Of a stretch of DNA of 50,080 nt, positions 28,747 through 37,894 are shown piece by piece. Made by a program: the position numbers and the translations under genes. Source of the DNA: Roseateles sp. GTDB taxonomy: Bacteria; Pseudomonadota; Gammaproteobacteria; Burkholderiales; Burkholderiaceae. Under the pieces are notes generated by a model. That model was not told the DNA's origin. It searched no databases and was given only the letters and a program-made list of their open reading frames with translations. The stretch's first letter is position 1. Every line of letters begins with the position of its first letter. The stretch spans positions 1 through 50,080 of the forward strand of contig JAFAMW010000062.1 in the NCBI GenBank assembly GCA_019232985.1, written 5' to 3'.

Positions 28747-30939
28747 ATGGATCTCAAGCTCGCCCCCCTGGCCGGCGCCGTGCTGGCCCTGCTGACCCTG
28801 TCCGCGGTCCCGGCCCGGGCCCAGGACGGCCCGCCGACCGGCAACGCGCAGACGCAAACGCCGGCCAAGCTCGACCGCGTCGAGGTCACCGCCAAGCCGC
28901 AGAGCGACGCCGACATGCGCCGCCGCTCGCGCGTCGCCAAGCAGCTCTACGGCCGCGAGGAGCTCGACAAATACGGCGACACCAACGTCGCCGACGTGCT
29001 CAAGCGCCTGCCCGGCGTCACGATGCGCGGCAGCACGCCGGTCATGCGCGGGCTCGGCTCGGGCTACACGCTGATCCTGCTCAACGGCGACCCCGCGCCG
29101 CCGGGCTTCGACCTGAGCCAGCTCGACCCGGCCCAGGTCGAGCGCATCGAGGTCTCGAAGGCACCGACGGCCGACCAGAGCGCCCAGGCCGTCGCCGGCA
29201 CGATCAACATCATCCTCAGGGAACCGCCCAAGCGCACCCAGCGCGAACTGCGCGTCGGCGTCGGCTACAGCGCCGTGCGGCCGAGCGCGTCGGGTACCTA
29301 CACCTACGGCTCGAGCGCCGGCGGCCTGTCCTACCTGCTGCCGCTGTCGGTCTTCGGCTGGCGCAACCAGAACGTCAGCGACATCACGCGCTATTCGCCG
29401 GGCACCGACTACCGGCCGTCCCTGGTCACCGAGCACCAGGTCACGGACAACTACGGCACCGGCTTCAACGCGACGCCGCGCCTGAACTGGAAGATCGACG
29501 ACGCCCAGACGCTGACGCTGCTCGGCTTTCTGCAGAAAGGCCAGTGGCACAGCAACAGCCGCTACGCGTACAGCGACATCGAGGGGGCGCCGAGCCTCGA
29601 CGCGAACGCGAACAACCTCGGCACCTGGCAGATGGTGCGCGGCAACGTCCAGTACCAGAACCAGTTCAGCGACACCCAGCGCGTCGAGCTCAAGGCCGGC
29701 GTGCAGGACGCGCGCGGCGGCTTCGACAACGTCACGGCGTCGGAGCCGCCGCGCACCTCGAGCGGCACGAACCGCGACCGCAACCTCACGCAGTCGGGCA
29801 AGTTCGCCCAGCTCGTCGGCGACGCGCACAGCGTCTCGGTCGGCTGGGAGCTCGAATGGCGCCGCCACGACGAAGAGCGCGCGGTCGAGATCGCCGGCGT
29901 GCCGCAGCTGCCCGGCATCGACGGCCTGCCGTTCTCGGCGCGCATAGCCCGCCAGGCGCTGTGGGCCCAGGACGAATGGGACATCAGCAAGCAATGGTCG
30001 GCCTACCTCGGCCTGCGCAGCGAGCGCATCGTGACCGAGAGCGCGGCGAGCGATACCGGCGAGACGCGCAACGTCAGCAGCGTGACGACGCCGCTGCTGC
30101 ACCTGAACTACAAGCTCGACCCCAAGGGCCGCGACCTGATCCGCGCGAGCCTCACGCGCAGCTACAAGGTGCCCGACCTCAGCGCGCTGCTCGCGCGCCC
30201 GGCGCTGTCGAGCCTGTACCCGGACCCGACGCAGCCGAACACCGAGATCTCGCCCGACCACATGGGCAATCCCACGCTCAAGCCCGAGCTCGCGACCGGC
30301 CTCGACCTCGCGTACGAGACCTATCTGCCCTCGGGCGGCGTGATGTCGATCGGCCTGTTCCGGCGCGACGTCGACAACCTGATCCGCACCGTGACCTCGC
30401 TCGAGACGGTGTCCTGGTCGCCGGTGCAGCGCTGGATCGCCGCGCCGACGAACTTCTCGAAGGCGACGGCGACGGGCCTCGAGCTCGAGCTCAAGGGCCA
30501 GGCCGGCGAGCTGATGCCGCGCTGGTTCGACCCGCGCCTGCCGCTGAACCTGCGCGCCTCGCTGAATGTCTACCGCTCCGACGTCGAGACGCTGCCGGGC
30601 CCGAACAACCGGCTCGACGGCCAGCAGCCCTGGTCGGGCACCTTCGGCTTCGACTACCGCATGCGCAGCGAGCCGTTCGCCTTCGGCTCGAGCCTGACCT
30701 TCACGCCCGGCTACACGACGACGCAGACGGCCGACACCTCGGTGATCCAGTCGCGCCGCCGCGGTTTCGACGCCTACCTGCTGTGGACGCTCAGCAAGAC
30801 GAGCTCGCTGCGCGTCTCGGCCAATAATCTCCAGCCGGTCGACACCAACACGACGACGCTGCTCGGCAGCGGCTACTACTCGGGTGTCGAGAGCTACGGC
30901 CGGACCCAGTTCGGCATTTCCATGGAGATGAAGTTGTGA
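28747..30939 (+). CDS. TonB-dependent outer-membrane receptor overlapping a lipase gene
   Basis: The 730-residue protein has a signal peptide (LALLTLSAVPARA, cut near residue 29) and a plug domain with RVEVTAK (TonB-box-like region), NVADVLKRLPGVTMRG, YTLILLNGDPAPPGFDLSQLDPAQVERIEVSKAPTADQSAQAVAGTINI and a beta-barrel. The barrel has conserved sequences such as LIRASLTRSYKVPDLS and GNPTLKPELATGLDLAYE. The last residue is Leu (MEMKL) rather than Phe, still a hydrophobic BAM signal. The start at 28747 (MDLK) was chosen because it opens the signal peptide; an in-frame TTG lies 27 bases upstream. No clear ribosome site is seen. The stop overlaps the GTG of the patatin-like gene (GTGA). The substrate is unknown. 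Confidence 0.92.
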   Translation: MDLKLAPLAGAVLALLTLSAVPARAQDGPPTGNAQTQTPAKLDRVEVTAKPQSDADMRRRSRVAKQLYGREELDKYGDTNVADVLKRLPGVTMRGSTPVMRGLGSGYTLILLNGDPAPPGFDLSQLDPAQVERIEVSKAPTADQSAQAVAGTINIILREPPKRTQRELRVGVGYSAVRPSASGTYTYGSSAGGLSYLLPLSVFGWRNQNVSDITRYSPGTDYRPSLVTEHQVTDNYGTGFNATPRLNWKIDDAQTLTLLGFLQKGQWHSNSRYAYSDIEGAPSLDANANNLGTWQMVRGNVQYQNQFSDTQRVELKAGVQDARGGFDNVTASEPPRTSSGTNRDRNLTQSGKFAQLVGDAHSVSVGWELEWRRHDEERAVEIAGVPQLPGIDGLPFSARIARQALWAQDEWDISKQWSAYLGLRSERIVTESAASDTGETRNVSSVTTPLLHLNYKLDPKGRDLIRASLTRSYKVPDLSALLARPALSSLYPDPTQPNTEISPDHMGNPTLKPELATGLDLAYETYLPSGGVMSIGLFRRDVDNLIRTVTSLETVSWSPVQRWIAAPTNFSKATATGLELELKGQAGELMPRWFDPRLPLNLRASLNVYRSDVETLPGPNNRLDGQQPWSGTFGFDYRMRSEPFAFGSSLTFTPGYTTTQTADTSVIQSRRRGFDAYLLWTLSKTSSLRVSANNLQPVDTNTTTLLGSGYYSGVESYGRTQFGISMEMKL

Positions 30940-32045
30940 CGCAAGGCGAGGTGAGGGCGCTGCAGATCTTTGCGGGACCGCGCGCGCGGGCGCGCCTGGC
31001 CGAGCGCGGCCTCGCGCCGGCCGACGTCGCCGTGATCCCGGCCGCGGCCGGCGGCCCCAAGGGCCTCGTCCTCAACGCGCTCGACCAGTACCTGTTCGCC
31101 GACTGGCTGCCGCGCCGCGCGCAGCCGGTCCACCTGGTCGGGGCGTCGATCGGCGCGTGGCGCATGGCGACGGCCTGCCTGACGCGCAGCCCGGCCGAGG
31201 TCCGCCACGAGTTCGAGCGCCTCGCGACCGAGTACGCGCACCAGCGCTACGACGACGACGGGCGCCGCTCGAGCAAGACGCGCCCCGACGCGGCGACCGT
31301 CACGCGCGGCTTCAAGGCCAAGCTCGACGAGGTCTTCAAGGGCCACGAGGCCGCGGTGCTGTCGCACCCGCAGCTGCGCCTGCACGTGTTCACGACGCGC
31401 GGCCGCCATGTGCTGCGCCGCGAGGGCCGGCTGCGCACGCCGCTCGGCTACACGGGCGCGTTCGCGGCGAACGCGCTCGCGCGCCGCGCGTTGGGCGGCT
31501 GGCTGGAGCGCGTCGTGTTCAGCGACCCGCGCGCGAAGCTGCCGGTGCCGTTGCACGACTACCGCAGCCATGTCGTGACGCTCAGCCAGGACAACCTGCT
31601 CGACAGCGTGCTCGCGAGCTGCTCGATCCCGTTCTGGCTCCAGGCCGTCCACGACATCCCGGGCGCGCCGCGCGGCGCCTACTGGGACGGCGGCATCACC
31701 GACTATCACCTGCACCTCGACTACGCGGCGATGGCCGGCGACGCGCTCGTGCTCTACCCGCATTTCCAGCAGCAGGTCGTGCCGGGCTGGCTCGACAAGC
31801 CCTTCCGCGGGCGGCACCGCGCGACGCCCTTCCTCGACAACGTCGTCGTGCTCGCGCCGAACCCGGCCTGGGTCGCGACCCTGCCCAACGCCAAGCTGCC
31901 CGACCGCAAGGACTTCACGCGCTACGGCGAGGACTTCGACGGCCGCGCGCGCGACTGGCTGCGCGCGGTGCGCGAGGGCCAGCGCCTCGCCGACGAGTTC
32001 GCGGCGGCTTGCGCGCGGCCGTCGATCGACGCGCTGCCGCTTTGA
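30936..32045 (+). CDS. Patatin-like phospholipase/acyl hydrolase
   Basis: The 369-residue protein starts at a GTG that overlaps the receptor stop by four bases. It carries the patatin features: an oxyanion-type glycine-rich loop (PAAAGGPKGLVLNAL), the nucleophile elbow GASIGAW (GxSxG, serine near residue 72) and the catalytic aspartate in YWDGGITDYH. It has no signal peptide, so it is presumably cytosolic or membrane-associated. Patatins hydrolyse acyl esters with a Ser-Asp dyad. Coupling to a TonB receptor suggests it may process an imported lipid-like ligand or remodel membranes; this is inference. The substrate cannot be predicted. Confidence 0.82.
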   Translation: MTQGEVRALQIFAGPRARARLAERGLAPADVAVIPAAAGGPKGLVLNALDQYLFADWLPRRAQPVHLVGASIGAWRMATACLTRSPAEVRHEFERLATEYAHQRYDDDGRRSSKTRPDAATVTRGFKAKLDEVFKGHEAAVLSHPQLRLHVFTTRGRHVLRREGRLRTPLGYTGAFAANALARRALGGWLERVVFSDPRAKLPVPLHDYRSHVVTLSQDNLLDSVLASCSIPFWLQAVHDIPGAPRGAYWDGGITDYHLHLDYAAMAGDALVLYPHFQQQVVPGWLDKPFRGRHRATPFLDNVVVLAPNPAWVATLPNAKLPDRKDFTRYGEDFDGRARDWLRAVREGQRLADEFAAACARPSIDALPL

Positions 32046-32111
32046 CGCATGAGGCGGGCCGGGCCGCAAAGCTCGGCTAATCTTGCGTCCGCATAAAACA
32101 GGGAGCACCGA

Positions 32112-34811
32112 TTGAGTTCGAGCAAGCGCATCGTCCTGGGAGCCGGCGTGGCCGTGCTGTTCGCGGCCCTGGCCGGCGGCGGCTGGTGGTGGCAGCACCG
32201 TGGGGCAGGGCGGGTTGGCCCCGCAACTGCCGCGCCGCTCGACGCGAAGGCCGCGGCCCAGGCGGCGGGCCTGCAGGCCGACCTGCGCGAGCTGCTGTTG
32301 CGCCAGCGCCAGATCGTCGTGCTGATGAACGGCCGCGACGCGCTCGCGCCCGCGCAGGCGAAACAGGTGCTCGCGGTCGGCCAGGCGCTGTTCCACGACA
32401 AGCTCGACGTCGAGGCGCGCGTCGCCGCGCGCGCCCAGACCCTGCTCGACCCGAAGCAGGGCGGCGCGGGGCTGGCGCCGCTGCAGGATTCGCTCGACTA
32501 CATGGAGTCGGCGCCGGATCTGTTCGACGCCGACCGGCTCGCGTTTCGCGAAGCCCTGGTGAGCCTGCGCGCCGCGCTCGCCGGCGACGCGAGCCTGCCC
32601 GCGATCAAGCTGCACAAGCGCATCGGCGAGGACCTCGACGCGCTCGACGAGATCGAGCGCAACTACGACAAGGAAATCAGCCGCAGCTTCGCGGGCCTCG
32701 ACCAGCGCGGCATCGTGCTCAAGCGCGAGAAATGGGACGACTACCTGGCCAAGCTGAACCGGCTGATCTCGCGCGAGCAGGTGCTCAAGGCGTTCGGCGT
32801 GATCGTGCCCTACGACCCCAAGGACCTGCCGCAGGACGACACGCCGGCCGAGATCTTCGGCAACGGCCTGCCGCCGAAGACGATCGCGCTGACCTTCGAC
32901 GACGGCCCGCACCCGGTCTACACCGACGAGATCGTCGCGATCCTCAAGCAGTACGGCGTGCCCGGCACTTTCTTCGAGGTCGGCCGCAACCTCGGCACGC
33001 TTGACGCCCAGCAGCACGCCCACCTGCTGCCGGCCGCGGCCGTCAGCAAGCGCCTCGTCGACGAGGGCTACGCGGTCGGCAACCACAGCTTCAGCCACGC
33101 CCAGCTGAACAAGGAGACCGGCGCGGCGCTCGAGGCCGAGGTGCTGCAGACCGACGCGCTGCTGCGCGCGGTCGACGCGCGGCGCGCGCCGATCTTCCGC
33201 TTCCCCTACGGCGCGCGCAACGCCGAGGGGCTCAAGGTGCTCGACGAGGCCAAGCTGCGCTCGGTGATGTGGAACGTCGACTCGCTCGACTGGGCCGACC
33301 CGGTGCCGAGCTCGGTCGCCGCGCGCGTGCTCGCCGAGGTCACCAAGCAGGGCCGCGGCATCGTGCTGTTCCACGACATCCACCCGCAGGCGATCAAGGC
33401 CCTGCCGATCGTGCTCGACCGCCTCGTCGCCGACGGCTACCGCTTCGCGGCCTGGGACGGCCAGGGTTTCAGCGTGAAGGCCGACGCGACGGCCGCGGCC
33501 GCACCGGTCACGAGCGGCTACGCCGAGTCCTGGGCCGTCGTGATCGGCATCGACGACTACGCGAAGTGGCCGAAGCTCAAGCACGCGGTCCACGACGCCG
33601 AGAGCGTGCGCGACGCCCTGGTCAACCGGCTCGGCTTCGACGCCTCGCACGTGGTGCTTCTGAAGAACGCCGACGCGACGCGCAACGGCATCCTGAGCAC
33701 CTTCCACGAGCGCTTCGGCGACGGCAAGCTGCAGCGCAACGACCGATTGTTCGTCTACTACGCGGGCCATGGCGCGACGCGCCAGCTCCCCTCGGGCCGC
33801 GAGGTCGGCTATATCGTGCCGGTCGACGCCGACCCGCAGGACACCGCGACCGACGCGATCTCGATGAGCGAGGTCCAGAACGTCGCCGAGAGCCTCGAGG
33901 CGAAACACGTGTTCTTCGTGATGGACGCCTGCTTCAGCGGCCTCGGCCTCACGCGCGGCGGCGCCGGCAACTACCTGCGCGACAACGCCCGGCGCACCGC
34001 GCGCCAGATGCTCACGGCCGGCGGCGCCGACCAGGAGGTCGCCGACGACGGCCCCGACGGCCATTCGGTGTTCACGTGGACGCTGCTGCAGGGCCTCGCG
34101 GGCAAGGCCGACCTGAACGGCGACGGCCTGATCACGGCGACCGAGCTCGCGGCCTACGTGGCGCCGGCCGTCGCGAGCGTGTCGCTGCAGACGCCGAGCT
34201 TCGGCAGCCTGCCGGGCTCGCAGGGCGGCGATTTCGTGTTCGAGCTGCCCGCGCAGCAGGAGTTCATCAGCGGCGACACGACCCAGCTCGGCGGCGCGGC
34301 GATCGCGCTGAACGCGAAGATCGCGGCAGCCGAGCCGGCCGTGCAGCCGGGCGCGCCCGGGCGGCCCGCGCAGGTCGCGCCGGTCGTCGTCAAGGACCTC
34401 GCGGGCCAGGACCAGACGATCAAGGCGCCGGTGCTCGCCGCGCCGAGCCTGCGCCAGGCGGCCCAGCAGGCGAACGACCGCGGCCTGCTCGCGTACAAGG
34501 AGAAGCGCTACGCCGACGCCGAGGCCGGCTTCACCGAGGCGCTCAAGCTGCGCCCCGACTTCGCCCAGGCGGCCAACAACCTCGGCTTCGTCTACTTCAA
34601 GCAGGAGAAATACGCCGAGGCCGCGCGCTGGTTCCACAACGCGATCACGCTCGACCCGTCGCGCGCGATCGCCTACCTGAACCTCGGCGACGCGCTCGCG
34701 AAGGGCGGCGATGCCGCGCACGCGAAGGACGCCTACAAGACCTATCTCGAGCTCGCGCCCAAGGGCTCCGGTGCAGATTACGCACGCCAGCAGCTCGGCG
34801 ACGGGGCCTGA
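32112..34811 (+). CDS. Fusion protein: NodB-type polysaccharide deacetylase, caspase-like peptidase, EF-hand loop and TPR repeats
   Basis: The 899-residue protein starts at a TTG with GGGAG six bases upstream and opens with a membrane anchor (VLGAGVAVLFAALAGGGWWW). Residues ~30-230 are helical and unrecognised. Residues ~255-455 are a NodB deacetylase: Asp263/Asp264 in TFDDGPHP, His325 and His329 in HSFSH, RFPYGARN, DSLDW and His421 in LFHDIH, so all metal and catalytic motifs are present. Residues ~465-700 are a C14 caspase-like domain with dyad His553 (YYAGHGA) and Cys607 (MDACFSG). Residues 667-678 (DLNGDGLITATE) form a perfect EF-hand loop. Residues ~775-895 are TPR repeats (NDRGLLAYKEKRYADAEAGF). 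It is probably periplasmic and inner-membrane anchored. The domain combination is unusual and its role unknown. Confidence 0.85.
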   Translation: MSSSKRIVLGAGVAVLFAALAGGGWWWQHRGAGRVGPATAAPLDAKAAAQAAGLQADLRELLLRQRQIVVLMNGRDALAPAQAKQVLAVGQALFHDKLDVEARVAARAQTLLDPKQGGAGLAPLQDSLDYMESAPDLFDADRLAFREALVSLRAALAGDASLPAIKLHKRIGEDLDALDEIERNYDKEISRSFAGLDQRGIVLKREKWDDYLAKLNRLISREQVLKAFGVIVPYDPKDLPQDDTPAEIFGNGLPPKTIALTFDDGPHPVYTDEIVAILKQYGVPGTFFEVGRNLGTLDAQQHAHLLPAAAVSKRLVDEGYAVGNHSFSHAQLNKETGAALEAEVLQTDALLRAVDARRAPIFRFPYGARNAEGLKVLDEAKLRSVMWNVDSLDWADPVPSSVAARVLAEVTKQGRGIVLFHDIHPQAIKALPIVLDRLVADGYRFAAWDGQGFSVKADATAAAAPVTSGYAESWAVVIGIDDYAKWPKLKHAVHDAESVRDALVNRLGFDASHVVLLKNADATRNGILSTFHERFGDGKLQRNDRLFVYYAGHGATRQLPSGREVGYIVPVDADPQDTATDAISMSEVQNVAESLEAKHVFFVMDACFSGLGLTRGGAGNYLRDNARRTARQMLTAGGADQEVADDGPDGHSVFTWTLLQGLAGKADLNGDGLITATELAAYVAPAVASVSLQTPSFGSLPGSQGGDFVFELPAQQEFISGDTTQLGGAAIALNAKIAAAEPAVQPGAPGRPAQVAPVVVKDLAGQDQTIKAPVLAAPSLRQAAQQANDRGLLAYKEKRYADAEAGFTEALKLRPDFAQAANNLGFVYFKQEKYAEAARWFHNAITLDPSRAIAYLNLGDALAKGGDAAHAKDAYKTYLELAPKGSGADYARQQLGDGA

Positions 34812-34870
34812 ACGGCGTTCTTCCCCCTACAATGGCCGTTCCTGCAATCCACAAGGGCGAGAAAGGCACG

Positions 34871-34915
34871 ATGGTTATGACACCGCGAACTACGACCACC
34901 CCCACTCGGGTTTAG
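34871..34915 (+). CDS. Threonine-rich leader peptide upstream of thrS
   Basis: A 14-codon open frame reads MVMTPRTTTTPTRV. Six of 14 residues are threonine, four of them consecutive, encoded by ACA, ACT, ACG and ACC. GAAAGG lies four bases before the ATG, with AAGGG further upstream. The stop (TAG) precedes the thrS start by 96 bases, with an intrinsic terminator in between. This is the classical arrangement of an amino-acid-sensing attenuation leader, here placed in front of the threonyl-tRNA synthetase gene. A TACAAT at 34828-34833 is a plausible -10 element for a leader promoter, without a good -35. Expression of the peptide is inferred, not shown. Confidence 0.75.
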   Translation: MVMTPRTTTTPTRV

Positions 34916-34956
34916 TCGCCGCGGCCTGCTCACGTCCATTCCGTTCCCAAGACAAG

Positions 34957-34987
34957 AAGCGCGGCACTGGCCGCGCTTTTTGTTTTT
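34957..34987 (+). terminator. Intrinsic terminator acting as thrS attenuator
   Basis: AAGCGCGG (34957-34964) pairs perfectly with CCGCGCTT (34971-34978) around a six-base loop and is followed by TTTTTGTTTTT. It ends 24 bases before the thrS start codon, too close for an independent promoter, so thrS must rely on read-through. CGCGGCC at 34920-34926, just after the leader peptide, is fully complementary to GGCCGCG at 34969-34975 and could form an antiterminator. CCGCG inside the leader frame (34883-34887) can in turn pair with 34920-34924. Confidence 0.8.
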
Positions 34988-35011
34988 CAGCATGCAAGGA
35001 TTTTGTTCATC

Positions 35012-36919
35012 ATGATCGCCATCCAACTCCCCGACGGTTCCAAGCGCGAGTTCGACGCGCCCGTCACGGTCGGCCAGGTCGCCGCGTCGATCGGCGCCGG
35101 CCTCGCGAAGGCCGCGCTCGCGGGCCGCGTCGACGGCCAGCTCGTCGACACCAGCCACCTGATCGAGCGCGACGCCCAGCTCGCGATCGTCACCGACAAG
35201 GACGCCGACGGCCTCGAGGTGATCCGCCACTCGACGGCCCACCTGCTCGCCTACGCGGTCAAGGCGCTGTTCCCCGAGGCCCAGGTCACGATCGGCCCGG
35301 TCATCGACAACGGCTTCTACTACGACTTCTCGTACAAGCGCCCGTTCACGCCCGAGGACCTCGCCGCGATCGAGGCCAAGATGGCCGAGCTCGCGAAGAA
35401 GGACGAGCCGGTCACGCGCTCGGTGCTGCCGCGCGACGCGGCGGTCGCCTACTTCAAGGGCATCGGCGAGGCCTACAAGGCCGAGATCATCGCGAGCATC
35501 CCGGCCGGCGAGGACGTGTCGCTGTACGCCGAAGGCGGGTTCACCGACCTGTGCCGCGGCCCGCACGTGCCGTCGACGGGCAAGCTCAAGCATTTCAAGC
35601 TCATGAAGGTCGCCGGCGCCTACTGGCGCGGCGACCACCGTAACGAGCAGCTTCAGCGCATCTACGGCACGGCCTGGGCGACCAAGGACGACCTGCAGAA
35701 ATACCTCGTGATGCTCGAGGAGGCCGAGAAGCGCGACCACCGCAAGCTCGGCCGCGAGCTCGACCTGTTCCACATCGACGAGCACGCGCCGGGCGTCGTG
35801 TTCTGGCACCCGAAGGGCTGGGCGGTCTGGCAGGAGGTCGAGCAGTACATGCGCCGCGTGTATCGCGACAACGGCTACCAGGAGGTCAAGGGCCCGCAAC
35901 TGCTCGACAAGAGCCTGTGGGAGGCCACGGGCCATTGGGACAAGTACCGCGAGAACATGTTCACGACCGAGTCGGAGAAGCGCGACTACGCGCTCAAGCC
36001 GATGAACTGCCCGGGTCACATCCTGATCTTCAAGCACGGCATCAAGAGCTACCGCGACCTGCCGCTGCGCTTCGGCGAGTTCGGCCAATGCCACCGCAAC
36101 GAGCCCACGGGCGGCCTGCACGGCATCATGCGCGTGCGCGGCTTCACCCAGGACGACGGCCATATCTTCTGCATGGAGAGCCAGATCCAGGCCGAGGTCA
36201 CGGCCTTCACGGCCCTGTTGCAGAAGGTCTACAAGGACTTCGGCTTCAGCGACATCATCTACAAGCTGTCGACGCGCCCCGACAAGCGCCTCGGCAGCGA
36301 GGAAAGCTGGGACCGCGCCGAGCTCGCGCTCGCCGAGGGCCTGCGCGCGTCGGGCTGCGACTTCACCTACCTGCCGGGCGAGGGCGCGTTCTACGGCCCG
36401 AAGATCGAGTACACGCTGAAGGACGCGCTGGGTCGCGAATGGCAGTGCGGCACGATCCAGGTCGACCCGAACATGCCCGAGCGCCTCGGCGCCGAGTACG
36501 TGGGCGAGGACAGCGGCCGTCACACGCCGCTGATGCTGCACCGCGCGATCGTCGGCAGCCTCGAGCGTTTCATCGGGATTTTGATCGAGCAGCACGCGGG
36601 CGCGCTGCCGGTCTGGCTCGCGCCGGTGCAGGTCGTCGTCGCGAATATCACCGACGCCCAGGCCGACTACGCCCAGGAGATCGTGAATTCGCTGCAAAAA
36701 CAAGGGCTTAGGGCCCATGTTGATTTGCGCAACGAGAAAATCACGTATAAAATCCGCGAGCATTCCCTGCAAAAGGTCCCGTACATCCTTGTCGTAGGCG
36801 ACAAGGAGAAGGCGAACGGGGCCGTTGCGGTGCGCGCCCGTGGCAATCAGGACCTCGGCGTCATGGCTTTGGCGGACTTCCAAGAGAGAATCACCAGGGC
36901 GATCGGCGACAAGGTCTGA
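35012..36919 (+). CDS. thrS: Threonyl-tRNA synthetase
   Basis: The 635-residue class II synthetase charges tRNA-Thr. It has the N-terminal TGS domain ([20 protein letters not shown], residues 1-62), the editing (SAD-type) domain with [16 protein letters not shown] and the DLCRGPHV loop, the catalytic core with MNCPGH at residues 331-336 (Cys333 is a zinc ligand), [35 protein letters not shown], and the anticodon-binding domain from about 535. The ATG at 35012 has AAGGA eleven bases upstream and gives the family-typical start. A TTG nine bases earlier is in frame but too close to that site. All expected motifs are intact. The upstream Thr-rich peptide and terminator suggest control by threonine or charged tRNA-Thr supply. 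infC follows with 75 bases between. Confidence 0.98.
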   Translation: MIAIQLPDGSKREFDAPVTVGQVAASIGAGLAKAALAGRVDGQLVDTSHLIERDAQLAIVTDKDADGLEVIRHSTAHLLAYAVKALFPEAQVTIGPVIDNGFYYDFSYKRPFTPEDLAAIEAKMAELAKKDEPVTRSVLPRDAAVAYFKGIGEAYKAEIIASIPAGEDVSLYAEGGFTDLCRGPHVPSTGKLKHFKLMKVAGAYWRGDHRNEQLQRIYGTAWATKDDLQKYLVMLEEAEKRDHRKLGRELDLFHIDEHAPGVVFWHPKGWAVWQEVEQYMRRVYRDNGYQEVKGPQLLDKSLWEATGHWDKYRENMFTTESEKRDYALKPMNCPGHILIFKHGIKSYRDLPLRFGEFGQCHRNEPTGGLHGIMRVRGFTQDDGHIFCMESQIQAEVTAFTALLQKVYKDFGFSDIIYKLSTRPDKRLGSEESWDRAELALAEGLRASGCDFTYLPGEGAFYGPKIEYTLKDALGREWQCGTIQVDPNMPERLGAEYVGEDSGRHTPLMLHRAIVGSLERFIGILIEQHAGALPVWLAPVQVVVANITDAQADYAQEIVNSLQKQGLRAHVDLRNEKITYKIREHSLQKVPYILVVGDKEKANGAVAVRARGNQDLGVMALADFQERITRAIGDKV

Positions 36920-36925
36920 ACGATC

Positions 36926-36977
36926 GGCCTCCAGGGCGCGCTTTTGCTTTTTTCGGCTTCTTCTCGCCTTGGAGGCC
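36926..36977 (+). promoter_or_regulatory. Long-range stem just ahead of the infC ribosome site
   Basis: GGCCTCCA (36926-36933) is the exact reverse complement of TGGAGGCC (36970-36977), enclosing a pyrimidine-rich loop (CTTTTGCTTTTTTCGG). The stem ends five bases before the AAAGG ribosome site of infC. It may influence infC translation or mRNA processing between thrS and infC. Confidence 0.45.
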
Positions 36978-36994
36978 ATTGAAAGGTACGCACC

Positions 36995-37540
36995 ATCGCT
37001 ACTTTTGCTGATCGTCGGGCGATTCCTGAGCGCAAGCACAGGCTCAACCGCGAAATTACTGCTCCCGAAGTTCGTCTGAACGGGCCCGAAAACGAGCCCA
37101 TCGGCGTCGTCAGCATCCAGGAAGCCCTGCGCATGGCGGGCGACATGGACGTCGACCTGGTCGAGATCTCGGCCACCGCGAATCCGCCGGTCTGCCGGCT
37201 GATGGACTACGGCAAGTTCAAGTACCAGGAGCAGAAGCGCGCGGCGGAAGCCAAGGCCAAGCAGAAGATCATCGAGATCAAGGAAGTCAAGTTCCGTCCG
37301 GGCACGGACGAGGGCGACTACCAGATCAAGATGCGCAATCTGCGCCGCTTCATCGCCGAGGACGGCGACAAGGGCAAGGTCACGCTGCGCTACCGCGGTC
37401 GCGAGATCACCCACCAGGAAATCGGCATGCGCCTGCTCGAGCGCATTCGCGACGAACTGGCCGACGTGGCGGTGGTCGAGAACATGCCCAAGCTCGAAGG
37501 CCGCCAGATGATCATGGTGCTGGCGCCGAAGAAGCGTTGA
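36995..37540 (+). CDS. infC: Translation initiation factor IF-3, ATC start
   Basis: The 181-residue protein matches IF-3 over its length: N-terminal domain ([24 protein letters not shown], then [31 protein letters not shown]), linker helix and C-terminal domain ([43 protein letters not shown]). No ATG, GTG or TTG exists in frame before residue 47, which is deep inside the N-domain. The ATC at 36995 has GAAAGG eight bases upstream and yields the normal N-terminus. Rare AUU, AUC or AUA starts are the hallmark of infC and let IF-3 repress its own synthesis by rejecting non-canonical initiation. Gene finders that ignore ATC will truncate it. Confidence 0.95.
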   Translation: MATFADRRAIPERKHRLNREITAPEVRLNGPENEPIGVVSIQEALRMAGDMDVDLVEISATANPPVCRLMDYGKFKYQEQKRAAEAKAKQKIIEIKEVKFRPGTDEGDYQIKMRNLRRFIAEDGDKGKVTLRYRGREITHQEIGMRLLERIRDELADVAVVENMPKLEGRQMIMVLAPKKR

Positions 37541-37662
37541 GCCGGTATAGGTTTTGAAGTTCGGGCTCGTTGATTGGTCGTCAGCGAGCCTTATTAGTCG
37601 GACCGGGCCCCGAAAGCGTTGCGTCGCAACCGCCTGAGCCGACATCTAAAAAGGAGCATGTC

Positions 37663-37866
37663 ATGCCCAAAATGAAGACCAAGAGCAGCGCGAAGAAGCG
37701 CTTCCGCGTCCGTCCGGGCGGTACCGTCAAGCGCGGTCAGGCGTTCAAGCGCCACATCTTGACGAAGAAGACGACGAAGAACAAGCGCCACCTGCGCGGC
37801 TCGCTGAACGTCCACGAGACCAATATGGGCCACATCGCTCAGATGCTGCCCCTGTCCGGTCTGTAA
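37663..37866 (+). CDS. rpmI: 50S ribosomal protein L35
   Basis: The 67-residue basic protein [20 protein letters not shown]... with [21 protein letters not shown] is unmistakable L35. AAGGAG lies six bases before the ATG at 37663; an upstream in-frame ATG is ignored for lack of conservation. The 122-base gap after infC holds a hairpin with arms GGCTCG/CGAGCC (37564-37569 and 37585-37590) and other GC-rich pairings, which may be the site of L20-mediated autogenous control known for this operon in other bacteria. rplT follows after 28 bases. Confidence 0.97.
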   Translation: MPKMKTKSSAKKRFRVRPGGTVKRGQAFKRHILTKKTTKNKRHLRGSLNVHETNMGHIAQMLPLSGL

Positions 37867-37894
37867 CCCCACCATTTAACTCAAGGAGAAACCT

